A stretch of 64,000 nt of DNA from Hoyosella subflava DQS3-9A1 (lineage in GTDB: Bacteria; Actinomycetota; Actinomycetes; Mycobacteriales; Mycobacteriaceae), in the NCBI RefSeq assembly GCF_000214175.1, contig NC_015564.1:2604001-2668000 (forward strand), written 5' to 3'. The notes beneath the pieces are model-generated. The model ran no database searches, was not told where the DNA came from, and worked only from the letters and a program-made list of their open reading frames with translations. The translations under genes and the position numbers were made by a program. Each line of letters begins with the position of its first letter. The stretch's first letter is position 1. Positions 34,546 through 43,091 of this stretch are shown here, in pieces.

Positions 34546-35598
34546 ATGCAACCCCGTATTGCCGCATTTGCCGCGCAGCACGCAGCGCGGGCGGCGTCAA
34601 CGCTCGTGGGAATGACACCTGACCTGTGGTGGGCACCGATTGCAGGCCCACGCCCAACGGTGGACGGGCAGCGGATGAGCGCGCGGCTCGCGACTTTCTC
34701 CAGAGTCCTTGCGCCCCAGCTCGCTGCTCGCACGCCACCGACTGAGCAGGCACGATGGCGAATGGAGAAGCTCGCCCAGCTGAGTGCCTCCCCCGAAAAG
34801 TTCTCAGTGCGCGTGACCGAGTCGACCGTCGCTACCCCTGGCGGGACGGTTGCGTGCCGTCTATACGAGCCAGAAGCAGCAACTCCGCGAGGTCTCCTCG
34901 TCTATATCCACGGCGGTGGCTGGCATTTGGGCAGCGCCGCGGGTTATGACGCAGTCGCGACCTTCTTGTCTTCCCGCATCAACACCCGCGTGTTCTCCCT
35001 CGACTACCGGCTCGCACCGGAACATCCTTTCCCTGCGGCATTCCTCGACGCGCTTGCTGGGTACAAATACGCCGTCGAGCAGGCAGCGCGCTGGGACGTC
35101 AGCGGTCCGATCGTCATCGCCGGGGACAGCGCAGGCGGCAATCTCGCGGCCGCCATCGCCTACGCACTTTCGACAGACGAGAACTACCGGCCAGATCTTG
35201 TTGCGCTCGTTTATCCAGCGCTGGATGCGCGCCTCGACCGGTACCCGTCGAGCGATCTCTTCACCACCCCGCTTAGCCGGGCGTCGGTCGACCGGGCATT
35301 CGATTGGTATGTGCCCGAGCAGCACAATCGCACTGACCCGCGTTTCAGTATCGTTGGGGCTGACAAAATCTCAACTATGCCGCCGACGTACATCGCTACC
35401 GCGGGAATGGATGTGCTGCGCGACCAGGGTGAGAGGTTCGGGAGCGAGTTGAAGGCTGCGGGCGTACCGGCGACCGTGCAGCAGTTCCCCAACATGCCGC
35501 ACGGATTTCTCAGCATGCTGGTCGACCCGGGTGCGCGCACAGCGTCCGGGCGGATTGCTGAAGCCATCCGCGCGCACATGCTGAACGCGAGTGCATGA
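34546..35598 (+). CDS. Alpha/beta hydrolase, HSL-type esterase (Lip family)
   Basis: A 350-residue esterase of the hormone-sensitive lipase family. The oxyanion motif HGGGW (~residue 122) and nucleophile elbow GDSAGGN (~residue 196) are present, with Asp in the AGMDVLRDQGE segment and His in NMPHGFLSM completing the triad. No signal peptide is visible. Mycobacterial relatives (LipN, LipF and others) cleave short-to-medium acyl esters. No ribosome binding site precedes the ATG; a TAGAAA sits six bases upstream, so the mRNA may be leaderless. Confidence 0.9.
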   Translation: MQPRIAAFAAQHAARAASTLVGMTPDLWWAPIAGPRPTVDGQRMSARLATFSRVLAPQLAARTPPTEQARWRMEKLAQLSASPEKFSVRVTESTVATPGGTVACRLYEPEAATPRGLLVYIHGGGWHLGSAAGYDAVATFLSSRINTRVFSLDYRLAPEHPFPAAFLDALAGYKYAVEQAARWDVSGPIVIAGDSAGGNLAAAIAYALSTDENYRPDLVALVYPALDARLDRYPSSDLFTTPLSRASVDRAFDWYVPEQHNRTDPRFSIVGADKISTMPPTYIATAGMDVLRDQGERFGSELKAAGVPATVQQFPNMPHGFLSMLVDPGARTASGRIAEAIRAHMLNASA

Positions 35599-35721
35599 CA
35601 GGTGATTTGCGAAACCGTCGCGGTTGCGTAACTGCGCTTCTCATCCGATAGCGCTGTTATTAGCGTCTACATCATTCTGTTGGTCGACGGCACCCAAGGG
35701 TGCGTTGGGACTTGGCAACCG

Positions 35722-36297
35722 ATGACAACGAAGCGCACCTCAGCCCTAGCAGCACTTGCCGCCGCAAGTCTTCTTGTTGTGCCCGCTTATGCCGTGGCCG
35801 ATACGACATCGCCCGAATGCGAAGTGTCCGATTCTGTCTTTACTTGCACGTTCGATGCCCCGGGAGAGCACGTTTTCGATGTTCCTGACGGAGTTGAATC
35901 CATAACGGTCAGCGCGACCGGCGCGCATCTGGCCGCACCAAACGACGAGACGCCCGATAGTCTCGCCGAGACGGTCACAAGTGAGGTGACTGATCTCTTC
36001 GCGACGCTGTATATCTCGGTGCCACTCACGGGCGAGGGCGGCGCAGCTGAAGTGGCGACTGACCTTGATGACACCGACACCCGGATTGTTATTGCGGCTG
36101 GTGGCGACGGGGCCGAATCTTCGCTCGGCGACGATCAGGACCTGGCGGAACCCGAGGCAGCACCGAGCGTCGTCATTAGCTATAGCGTCGATGAGCAGAT
36201 AGGCTCCGACCCCGCGACGTGCCCCGGCCTTTGCATCGACGACACTGTTTACAAGCTCTACGAGTTGATCATGTCGAACGCGCAGCAGCCTCAGTAG
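35722..36297 (+). CDS. Secreted protein, unknown
   Basis: A 191-residue exported protein. The signal peptide TSALAALAAASLLVVPAYAVA has a clear AxA-type cleavage site (~residue 25). The mature part has two Cys near its start (CEVSDSVFTC), a beta-rich acidic domain, and two more Cys near the C-terminus (CPGLC), so one or two disulfides are likely. I do not recognise it. I start at ATG 35722 where the signal peptide begins; a TTG at 35680 would add 14 residues. It shares no operon with its neighbours. Confidence 0.65.
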   Translation: MTTKRTSALAALAAASLLVVPAYAVADTTSPECEVSDSVFTCTFDAPGEHVFDVPDGVESITVSATGAHLAAPNDETPDSLAETVTSEVTDLFATLYISVPLTGEGGAAEVATDLDDTDTRIVIAAGGDGAESSLGDDQDLAEPEAAPSVVISYSVDEQIGSDPATCPGLCIDDTVYKLYELIMSNAQQPQ

Positions 36298-36303
36298 TCG
36301 GTC

Positions 36304-36355
36304 GTGTGCACAAACGTGCACTGCAGCCATTGATTTGGTGCTCAACCGTGCACAC
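36304..36355. repeat. Inverted repeat after the secreted protein gene
   Basis: GTGTGCAC (36304-36311) and GTGCACAC (36348-36355) are complementary arms with a 36-base loop that contains another GTGCAC (36316-36321). It lies just after the secreted-protein stop and could be a weak terminator or a protein binding site; I see no T-run. Confidence 0.3.
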
Positions 36356-36467
36356 AAGCGAGTTGCGTCTCACAGACTCGTCCCCACCCGGGTTTGACAC
36401 ACCGGCACATCGGGAACACTTCCGGTAAGCACGCGCACACCTCTACGCGCGGCCGAAGGAGACGAGC

Positions 36468-36842
36468 ATGACTGACCCATACGGCCACGAAGCCGATTCC
36501 GAACCTGAAGACCAGCTCCAGCCCGAGGACTCACTTATCGACCGAGGGGTGGACGACGCCCTGGACGAGGGTTATTCGCCGCCGGAAAAGCCACTCGCTC
36601 TCGACGACGATCCTGACGAATCTCTCGATGACCGACTTGCCCGCGAAGTCCCAGAAACGGGCAGTGATCCGTCGGACGGAGGCGTCGAAGATCCACGTTC
36701 TGGTCGCTTAGTCGCGCCGGAGCAGGACCCCGACAATGAGGGTCAGCGCGTTCCCTCCGCAGAAGATGTAGGAATCGACGGTGGGGCTGCGTCAGCTGAA
36801 GAAGCCGCGGTGCATGTGGTCGATCCGGAAGTTGAAAGTTAG
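36468..36842 (+). CDS. DUF5709 family protein
   Basis: A 124-residue, extremely acidic, hydrophilic protein matching DUF5709: EDQLQPEDSLIDRGVDDALDEGYSPPEKP near the N-terminus, followed by DDRLAREVPE and a disordered tail. No Cys and no membrane segment. Function is unknown; it is found across the Mycobacteriales. ATG 36468 has a GAAGGAG site. It converges on the DinB-like gene with a 7-base gap. Confidence 0.85.
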   Translation: MTDPYGHEADSEPEDQLQPEDSLIDRGVDDALDEGYSPPEKPLALDDDPDESLDDRLAREVPETGSDPSDGGVEDPRSGRLVAPEQDPDNEGQRVPSAEDVGIDGGAASAEEAAVHVVDPEVES

Positions 36843-36849
36843 CGCTTTA

Positions 36850-37449
36850 TCATGACCCCGGCCTCCAGTGAGGGTCGCGCCCGATCATGCCAAGTAGGCG
36901 CTCTTGCAGGGGCGCTTCGCTGGATACCTTCACTTCAGGCCCGAAGACGACGACGCCTGGCCCGAATGCGCCGGGGGTTCGCATCTGCTCGAGCATCTGT
37001 GGCGGCAACGCAGACGTGCCTGCCCAGATCCGCTCGACATCGTCTTGATCCATCGTGTCGTCCTGATTTGTTGCCCGCGCGAGGTCCCAGCCGTGAAGCA
37101 CCATGTCGTCACTAACGACCCGATCGACATGATTCTCGACAGTCATTGAACCCGCGGGGCTCGTGATCTCACTGACCGCTACCTCGTTGTTATCGAGGAG
37201 GCCCTCCACGTCGCCCCGGGCCGCCCGGAAAGCGGAAAGTGGGTCTTCGTCGACTGAAGGGGCCGGGCTGAGTTGACGGCCCAATGGACGCACCATCACG
37301 GCGTGCATGTCGACGATGTGGCGGACTACATCGCGGGCGGTCCATCCCTCGCACGGGGATGGGCGCTCCCAGTCGTCGGGGGCGGTGCCCGCGACTTTCG
37401 CTTCGAACGCGTCGGCGTGCTTGCGGTACCTGTCAGCAATGGGACTCAT
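36850..37449 (-). CDS. TIGR03086 family DinB-fold, mycothiol-type metal-binding protein
   Basis: A 199-residue four-helix-bundle protein of the DinB/MDMPI superfamily. The TIGR03086 pattern is visible: DDWERPSPCEGWTARDVVRHIVDMHAV near the N-terminus, the DRVVSDDMVLHGWDLARAT block, and a C-terminal FGPEVKVSSEAPLQERLLGMIGRDPHW. Conserved His residues at these sites normally bind a metal, and several relatives use mycothiol. The reaction is unknown. ATG 37449 has a GGAAGGTCAG site. Confidence 0.85.
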   Translation of the reverse strand: MSPIADRYRKHADAFEAKVAGTAPDDWERPSPCEGWTARDVVRHIVDMHAVMVRPLGRQLSPAPSVDEDPLSAFRAARGDVEGLLDNNEVAVSEITSPAGSMTVENHVDRVVSDDMVLHGWDLARATNQDDTMDQDDVERIWAGTSALPPQMLEQMRTPGAFGPGVVVFGPEVKVSSEAPLQERLLGMIGRDPHWRPGS

Positions 37450-37501
37450 ATTTTACTGACCTTCCGGAACCAGCAGATTCATCGGCATTGTCACATCGCG
37501 T

Positions 37502-39037
37502 CTACCGTCGAACCGGGATGCTCTGTTCATTGCGGAACACATCGTTCGGGTCGTAGGACGTCTTCACATCGACGAGTCGATCGAAGTTCTCGGCGTAGTA
37601 CTGCTGCTCCCAGTTGGTGAGTGCGCGATTAGGGAAGTTCTGGTAACTTTCGTCCGGGGTGTGGGGTGCGATCGCGGCAATGACAGCGTCAGTCCACTGG
37701 TTGAGGTCATTTCCCACCGACGCTGGAGCGTCATTAGGCCAGACTGTTGTCGGTCGCAGTAGCGTCGACATGCCTCGATGGACGTACGCGGTTTCGGTTC
37801 GCCCGAACGCGTTGACCACATCTCCCCCGACCCACCCAAGCGACCAGATTGATCCATTCGCATCGTCCGATCTGCTCGGGCACGCGACCAAGAGGTCGAC
37901 CAGTTCCCCGACGGCACTCTCGGGAATCGGCTCCGAGGCGTACCTCGAGATGTCACCCCAGGAATGGGACGGTTGTTCGTCGGTGGCGAAGATCCGCTGC
38001 GCATCCCAGAACCCCATTTCTGTGATGTTCTGACTGTCTGGCTGTCCCGCCGCGGCGATGACAGGGGCCAGGAGGTCGCGCAACTCGTCCGCAGGCCCGA
38101 TGTACTGGCCGTGTGTATTGACCTGGATCGCCGCCTCGGGCCCACCGCTTCCGATTTCGGTGGCCTGAGCGTAGGCGTCAGCGTTGAACGCCGCGGGTGC
38201 TGTGGCGCTGAGAATGTTGAAGGCATTGAGCATCGCGCCCGCCGCATCCGCGCCGCTCCAATTAATGTCGAAGTGGGTGATGGGGTGCCGAGGGACTTCC
38301 GCCAGCGCGAACGTGAAGGCCGTATTGATCCCGAAATTCCCGCCCGCACCTCCGCGACACGCCCAGAACACATCCTCGTGCTGAGAGTTGCTGGCATCCA
38401 GGACGTTCCCCCCGGCGGTGACCATGCGGGTCGCGGTCATGCGATCACTCGCGAGCCCCGCCCAGTGGGTGTTGAAACCGATGCCCCCACCCAGTGCGAG
38501 GCCGCCGTAGCACACAGCAAGGCACGTCCCGCCCGGGAGGAAGAATGGACCGTCGGCGCTGGCCGCGAGCATCGCTCTGTTGCTCGCCGCGCCACCGAGC
38601 ACCACTGTGCCGTCACTGTCGTTGATCTGCACCGAATCCAGGACAGAAATGTCGATCAGCAGCCCAGTAGTTGTCGAGAATCCGGCGTAGCTGTGCCCGC
38701 CCCCACGGGCCACTGGTTGCACGCCATTCTGAACGGACCACTCCACGCACGTCGCTACGTCCCCCTCGTCAGCGACCTGCGCTACCGCGATGGGTCTGGT
38801 GCCGAGGTACCGGCCGTTCGCCGAAGCACTGCGTGCTTCGTATTCGGCGTCACCGGGCCGTAGCAGCGTGCCGCGCAGCCGCGCAGCAAGTTCGTCGAGC
38901 GCGCTCGTTCCCACCTGCGCCGCGGCTGGTGGGCCGGCGCCATTCGCCGAACACCCGATGAACGTCGCGGTCATACTTGCTCCGAGAAGAATCGCTCCTG
39001 CGCGAAGTGCCTCGCGCCGCGAGAGGTGTGCGCTCAT
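37502..39037 (-). CDS. Tat-exported FAD-linked oxidase (berberine bridge-type)
   Basis: A 511-residue flavoprotein. A twin-arginine signal SRREALRAGAILLGAS leads to a lipobox-like TFIGCSAN. Then comes the FAD_binding_4 domain with ARGGGHSYAG (the His for covalent FAD) and GTCLAVCYGGLALGGGIG, where a Cys may provide a second covalent bond, and a BBE-type C-terminal YYAENFDRLVDVKTSYDPNDVF. Such enzymes oxidise alcohols, sugars or alkaloids with O2. It overlaps the upstream multicopper oxidase gene by an ATGA, so the two are translated together and both are exported. The substrate is unknown. Confidence 0.88.
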   Translation of the reverse strand: MSAHLSRREALRAGAILLGASMTATFIGCSANGAGPPAAAQVGTSALDELAARLRGTLLRPGDAEYEARSASANGRYLGTRPIAVAQVADEGDVATCVEWSVQNGVQPVARGGGHSYAGFSTTTGLLIDISVLDSVQINDSDGTVVLGGAASNRAMLAASADGPFFLPGGTCLAVCYGGLALGGGIGFNTHWAGLASDRMTATRMVTAGGNVLDASNSQHEDVFWACRGGAGGNFGINTAFTFALAEVPRHPITHFDINWSGADAAGAMLNAFNILSATAPAAFNADAYAQATEIGSGGPEAAIQVNTHGQYIGPADELRDLLAPVIAAAGQPDSQNITEMGFWDAQRIFATDEQPSHSWGDISRYASEPIPESAVGELVDLLVACPSRSDDANGSIWSLGWVGGDVVNAFGRTETAYVHRGMSTLLRPTTVWPNDAPASVGNDLNQWTDAVIAAIAPHTPDESYQNFPNRALTNWEQQYYAENFDRLVDVKTSYDPNDVFRNEQSIPVRR

Positions 39038-40659
39038 TCGATGACCTCCACCGCTTCCATCATTCCGAGATCCTCGTGGGAGAGGATGTGGCAGTGCTGC
39101 ACGAACTGACCGGTGAAGTCCTCGAAATGGGTTTCGAAGGTGAAGGAGTCACCCGTGCCACCGGTAAGAACCCATGTGTCGCGCCACAAGGGTTTGTCGA
39201 GTGTTTCCCCGTTTATCTTCGTGATCTTGAACGGGTTGACGTGAATATGCAGAACATGGGCGTGACGCGCTAGCTTCGGGTCAGTCGCGTTGATGATCGT
39301 CCACTCTTCCGCCGTTCCGAGCCGCGGCTGATATGGCTCACGTTCGGGGCTATACGGCAGCCCGTTGATGCCGAACGTATCGAACTCGTTGTCGGGTTCA
39401 CGTTCAACCGTGTAGCGGACCTCGCGCGTACGCGCGATCGGCGGCATCGGCGGATCATACGCAGGTAGCGTCGACGGCAAATCCATTTCAGGCCCCTCGC
39501 CGACCACCTCAAGAGTGAGGATCGGCCGAACCTCGAGTTCTCCGGTGCTCATTGGTGACGGTTCATGCGGGGAATGGTCCTCGCTCGAACCCCCAGGGTC
39601 ATTGGGACTGTGCGGCATGCCCGGAATATCTGGATGCTGGCTAGACCCGGGAGTAAGCACCAGGTTGTACGTGCCCGGTGCACCCGCTTTCACGAGTAGT
39701 TCGACCCGGTTCCCGGCTGAGAGCAGCGCGACGTCGTTGGGCTCCGGTTCCGCAAGTGTCAGTCCGTCCCAAGCCAGGACATTCAGCTCATGACCTTCTA
39801 GGGCCAGCGACATATATTTACCCTCAGCAGCGTTGACGAGCCGCCAGCGCTGCACCTCACCCGGATACATCGTAATTTTCGGCGTCAGACGGCCGTTGAC
39901 GGTATAGAGGATTTGTGTGCGAGGGAAGAATGACTGCTCGGTGGTGGGGTACGGGATGGGCTCGGCCAACTGGAAGTCGTCGTCGAGTTCGATGGCCTGC
40001 AGCACCATCACCTGTTCTTTCGCGGCCTGCACCTCGGGCACCCGGTCGATCTCGCCGCGCACGATGATCATCCCAGCCATCCCAGCCCTTACCTGCTGAC
40101 ATACGGCCCCGTGACGGTGCGGGTGGTACCAATGAATTCCTCCGGGGTGATGGGCAGGTATTGGGATCTCATAGCGCTGTCTTCCGCCCGGAGCGATGCT
40201 AAGGAAAACGTTGTCCCCGTTCCCTTCCGGGGAAACGTGCAAGCCATGAGTGTGAATATTCGTCGTCGTCCATTCATGGGGACGCGACATGTCAAACGGC
40301 CCCATGTCCTCATGCGAAGCATGGAGTTCCGGCAGATCATTGATCAGATCTATGCGGAGGGTGTCCCCTGCCTGAACCTCCCACGTTCGCCCGGGCACCA
40401 TGCCGTCATAGGTATAGGTCGTCACTGGCTTCTCGGCGCCCATGTCGACTGACGCAACAACACTAGTCAGCGACACCGCGAGCACACCGCCAGCGCTGCG
40501 GACTACCTCCGGAACGTGAAACTCATCCGGATCTGCGCTATCCCCGCTCGCCTCGTGTCGTATCGACGCGCAACCGACGGCCGAGCCACCAAAGAACGTG
40601 CCTAGTACCGCCCCGAAACCAAGTCTCAGCGCCATGCGGCGACTGACTATCAGCCCCAT
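39034..40659 (-). CDS. Multicopper oxidase, Tat-exported
   Basis: A 541-residue three-domain copper oxidase. A twin-arginine signal (SRRMALRLGFGAVLGTFFGGSAVGC) leads to a lipobox-like Cys. The copper motifs HTHGLH, HPHRHG, HVLHIHVNPF and HCHILSHEDLGMM are all present, so the type 1-3 sites are complete. A ~30-residue insert rich in Pro, Ser and His (SQHPDIPGMPHSPND and nearby) lies in the middle domain. I start at ATG 40659, where the signal peptide begins; the frame is open to 40737. It is the first gene of a two-gene operon with the FAD oxidase. The substrate could be phenolic or metal. Confidence 0.9.
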   Translation of the reverse strand: MGLIVSRRMALRLGFGAVLGTFFGGSAVGCASIRHEASGDSADPDEFHVPEVVRSAGGVLAVSLTSVVASVDMGAEKPVTTYTYDGMVPGRTWEVQAGDTLRIDLINDLPELHASHEDMGPFDMSRPHEWTTTNIHTHGLHVSPEGNGDNVFLSIAPGGRQRYEIPIPAHHPGGIHWYHPHRHGAVCQQVRAGMAGMIIVRGEIDRVPEVQAAKEQVMVLQAIELDDDFQLAEPIPYPTTEQSFFPRTQILYTVNGRLTPKITMYPGEVQRWRLVNAAEGKYMSLALEGHELNVLAWDGLTLAEPEPNDVALLSAGNRVELLVKAGAPGTYNLVLTPGSSQHPDIPGMPHSPNDPGGSSEDHSPHEPSPMSTGELEVRPILTLEVVGEGPEMDLPSTLPAYDPPMPPIARTREVRYTVEREPDNEFDTFGINGLPYSPEREPYQPRLGTAEEWTIINATDPKLARHAHVLHIHVNPFKITKINGETLDKPLWRDTWVLTGGTGDSFTFETHFEDFTGQFVQHCHILSHEDLGMMEAVEVIE

Positions 40660-40802
40660 GGAAATCTCCTCATGAGCGGTCGGCGACAGACTGCTCGCTC
40701 CGAACTTTACGCCGCACAACGACGCGCCAACCCCCAAATGAGCACCCTTCGCAGCGCCTTTTTGCCCGCACCGCGATATTCCCTGCCCACCTACACGGGA
40801 CG

Positions 40803-40808
40803 TAAAAT
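40803..40808 (+). promoter_or_regulatory. -10 hexamer of the peptide transporter gene (leaderless)
   Basis: TAAAAT ends six bases before the GTG at 40815 and no ribosome binding site precedes it, so the mRNA probably begins at the start codon. This is a common actinobacterial arrangement. Confidence 0.5.
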
Positions 40809-40814
40809 CTGCGA

Positions 40815-42275
40815 GTGACAGAAAAACTTGAAGTCTCGCGAGCAGATCGCGGGTTCTTCGGGCAACCCCGGGTGCTCGCCCACATTTTCGGGGTGGAAAT
40901 GTGGGAGCGGTTCAGCTTCTACGGAATGCAGGGCATCCTGCTCATCTACCTTTACTACTCGAGCAGCGCCGGGGGTCTCGGTATGGCTGAGACCACCGCT
41001 GCAGGAATCGTCGGTGCGTATGGCGGAGCGGTGTATCTTTCGACGGTCCTCGGGGCCTGGATAGCGGATCGTCTGCTCGGTTCCGAACGCGTTCTGTTTT
41101 ACAGCGCGGTCATGATCATGATCGGTCACATCGCGCTGGCAGCTTTGCAGGGATTTCATGGCGTCGCGGTCGGCCTTATCCTGATTGCACTAGGCTCTGG
41201 AGGATTAAAAGCCAACGCGACAAGCGTCGTCGGCACGCTCTACCGGCAGGACGACCCCCGTCGCGACGCGGGTTTCTCGCTGTTTTATCTCGGTATCAAT
41301 CTCGGTGCCCTAATGGGTCCACTCCTCACGGGCCTGTTGCAGTCCCGAATCGGGTTCCATTGGGGCTTCGGGCTCGCCGCTGTAGGAATGGCGCTTGGCC
41401 TTCTCCAATACTCGTTTGGCCGTCGCGAGCTTCCCGCCGCCTCACGCACCGTACCGAATCCGCTCCCGCATGAGCAGCGTCCCCGCGTGGCCGGAATCGC
41501 TGCTGGTGCCGTTATTCTCGTTGTCGCTGCGGTTCTGGCCGGTGTAATCACCCCAACCAATCTCGCCCTCGTGGTGATCGTGCTCACCGCAGTCGCCGCG
41601 TCCGGGTACTTCGCCCTTTTGCTCACCAGCAAACGAGTCTCGGCGATAGAACGGTCTCGTGTCCTGGGTTTCCTGCCACTGTTCGTCGCGAGCGTCGCCT
41701 TCTGGTCGCTCTACCAGCAGCAGTTCACAGTTCTCACGATCTATTCAGACAAGCAGCTCAACCGGGATCTATTCGGCTGGGAAATGCCTGTGTCGTGGGT
41801 TCAGTCGATCAATCCCGTGTTCATTATCGTCCTTTCTGGTGTATTTGCCGCGATCTGGACGAAACTCGGAACTCGTCAACCACCAACGGTGGTTAAGTTC
41901 GCCCTGGGAACAATCGTCATGGGTGCTGCGTTCCTGTTGTTTCTTCCGTTCGCTCACGACGGGCCGAATGCAACCCCATTGCTCGCTATTGTGGGAATTC
42001 TGTTCGTATTCACCGTGGCCGAGCTTCTGCTTTCACCGGTGGGCCTATCCGTCGCTACCAAGCTCGCACCTGTGGCGTACAAGACCCAGATGGTCGCCTT
42101 GTTCTTCTTATCGATCGCCTTGGGTACCGCGATTTCCGGGGAACTCGCAGAGTTCTACACTTCTGACGATCAAACGCCCTACTTCCTCGCTCTTGGGACG
42201 ATCGCTATTGTGCTCGGGTCGATACTCCTCGCCGCCCGGCGTCACGTCATGGCGCTGATGACAGGCGTGCGCTAG
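40815..42275 (+). CDS. Proton-dependent oligopeptide transporter (POT/PTR2 family)
   Basis: A 486-residue transporter with about fourteen hydrophobic segments. The POT signature is evident: EMWERFSFYGMQGIL (ExxERFxYYG) in the first helix, GAYGGAVYLSTVLGAWIADRLLGSER, the GGLKANATSVVG region and FSLFYLGINLGALMGPLLTG. It imports di- and tripeptides with protons. GTG 40815 appears leaderless. The gene stands alone after the multicopper oxidase operon, which is divergent. Confidence 0.92.
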   Translation: MTEKLEVSRADRGFFGQPRVLAHIFGVEMWERFSFYGMQGILLIYLYYSSSAGGLGMAETTAAGIVGAYGGAVYLSTVLGAWIADRLLGSERVLFYSAVMIMIGHIALAALQGFHGVAVGLILIALGSGGLKANATSVVGTLYRQDDPRRDAGFSLFYLGINLGALMGPLLTGLLQSRIGFHWGFGLAAVGMALGLLQYSFGRRELPAASRTVPNPLPHEQRPRVAGIAAGAVILVVAAVLAGVITPTNLALVVIVLTAVAASGYFALLLTSKRVSAIERSRVLGFLPLFVASVAFWSLYQQQFTVLTIYSDKQLNRDLFGWEMPVSWVQSINPVFIIVLSGVFAAIWTKLGTRQPPTVVKFALGTIVMGAAFLLFLPFAHDGPNATPLLAIVGILFVFTVAELLLSPVGLSVATKLAPVAYKTQMVALFFLSIALGTAISGELAEFYTSDDQTPYFLALGTIAIVLGSILLAARRHVMALMTGVR

Positions 42276-42299
42276 TGGCTCGATATCTAGCGCGCAACG

Positions 42300-42305
42300 T
42301 ACGGT
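42300..42305 (+). promoter_or_regulatory. -10 hexamer of the NRDE gene (leaderless)
   Basis: TACGGT ends six bases before the GTG at 42312, giving a probable leaderless start. The gene begins 36 bases after the peptide transporter stop, so it may have its own promoter. Confidence 0.4.
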
Positions 42306-42311
42306 CGTGGG

Positions 42312-43082
42312 GTGTGCTTAATCCTTCTGGCGTGGCAGGACAATCCCGATGTGCCGCTTGTCGTCGCCGCGAATCGCGATGAGTTCTTCCGTCGTCCCAC
42401 GACAGGAGCGCACTGGTGGGGTACCGACCCCGATGTACTTGCAGGCCGCGACGAACTGTCAGGTGGCACGTGGATGGGTGTCACAGCGGGTCAGCGTTTC
42501 GCAGCGGTGACGAACTTCCGCCAGGGCACACCAGCTGCGGGAACCCTGTCACGCGGTGACTTGCCGAAGGACTTCTTGCTCAGTGATCTGTCCGCGCGGG
42601 AGTACTGCGATGCAGTCGCTGCCCGGGGCAGCGAGTTTGGAGGATTCAGTCTGTTTGCGAGCGATGGCTCCGAGCTCTGGTGGATCTCAAACCGCAGCGA
42701 TACCGGCCCCAGCATCGTGCAGCCCGGGATTCACGGACTCTCGAATGCACTTCTTGACACCCCATGGCCAAAGGTCGTCGACGGCAAGGCCGAATTCGCC
42801 GAAGTGGCAACAGCCGACGACGGCTCAGCCGATCCGGAAGAGTACCTTGCCGTTCTCGCCGACACGACGAAAGCGCCCAGCCGGTCTTTGCCGAGCACGG
42901 GCGTCCCGCGGCTCTTCGAAAAACTGCTCTCGAGCCGATTCATCCGAATGGGCAGCTACGGCACACGGGCAAGCACAGTCCTGCGTATACGTGCTGACGG
43001 ATCGATCGAACTCACGGAGCGTCAATTCGGCTGGAACGGAGCGACGTCGACGGTTACGCATACGATTGCATCGAGCACGTGA
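42312..43082 (+). CDS. NRDE family protein (TANGO2-like)
   Basis: A 256-residue protein of the NRDE/TANGO2 family. The Ntn-hydrolase-like N-terminal Cys is visible in MCLILLAWQDNPDVPLVVAANRDEFFRRP, with the NRDE motif at residues ~21-24, and WMGVTAGQRFAAVTNFRQ follows. TANGO2 family proteins are linked to haem trafficking or lipid metabolism in eukaryotes; bacterial function is unsettled. GTG 42312 is probably leaderless. An acyl-CoA dehydrogenase follows after 9 bases on the same strand and could be co-transcribed. Confidence 0.88.
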   Translation: MCLILLAWQDNPDVPLVVAANRDEFFRRPTTGAHWWGTDPDVLAGRDELSGGTWMGVTAGQRFAAVTNFRQGTPAAGTLSRGDLPKDFLLSDLSAREYCDAVAARGSEFGGFSLFASDGSELWWISNRSDTGPSIVQPGIHGLSNALLDTPWPKVVDGKAEFAEVATADDGSADPEEYLAVLADTTKAPSRSLPSTGVPRLFEKLLSSRFIRMGSYGTRASTVLRIRADGSIELTERQFGWNGATSTVTHTIASST

Positions 43083-43091
43083 AGGAGTGTC

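Noticed and set aside
37964-38863. 299-residue plus-strand frame inside the FAD oxidase gene
   Set aside because: Antisense to a gene with clear FAD motifs; translation is low complexity.
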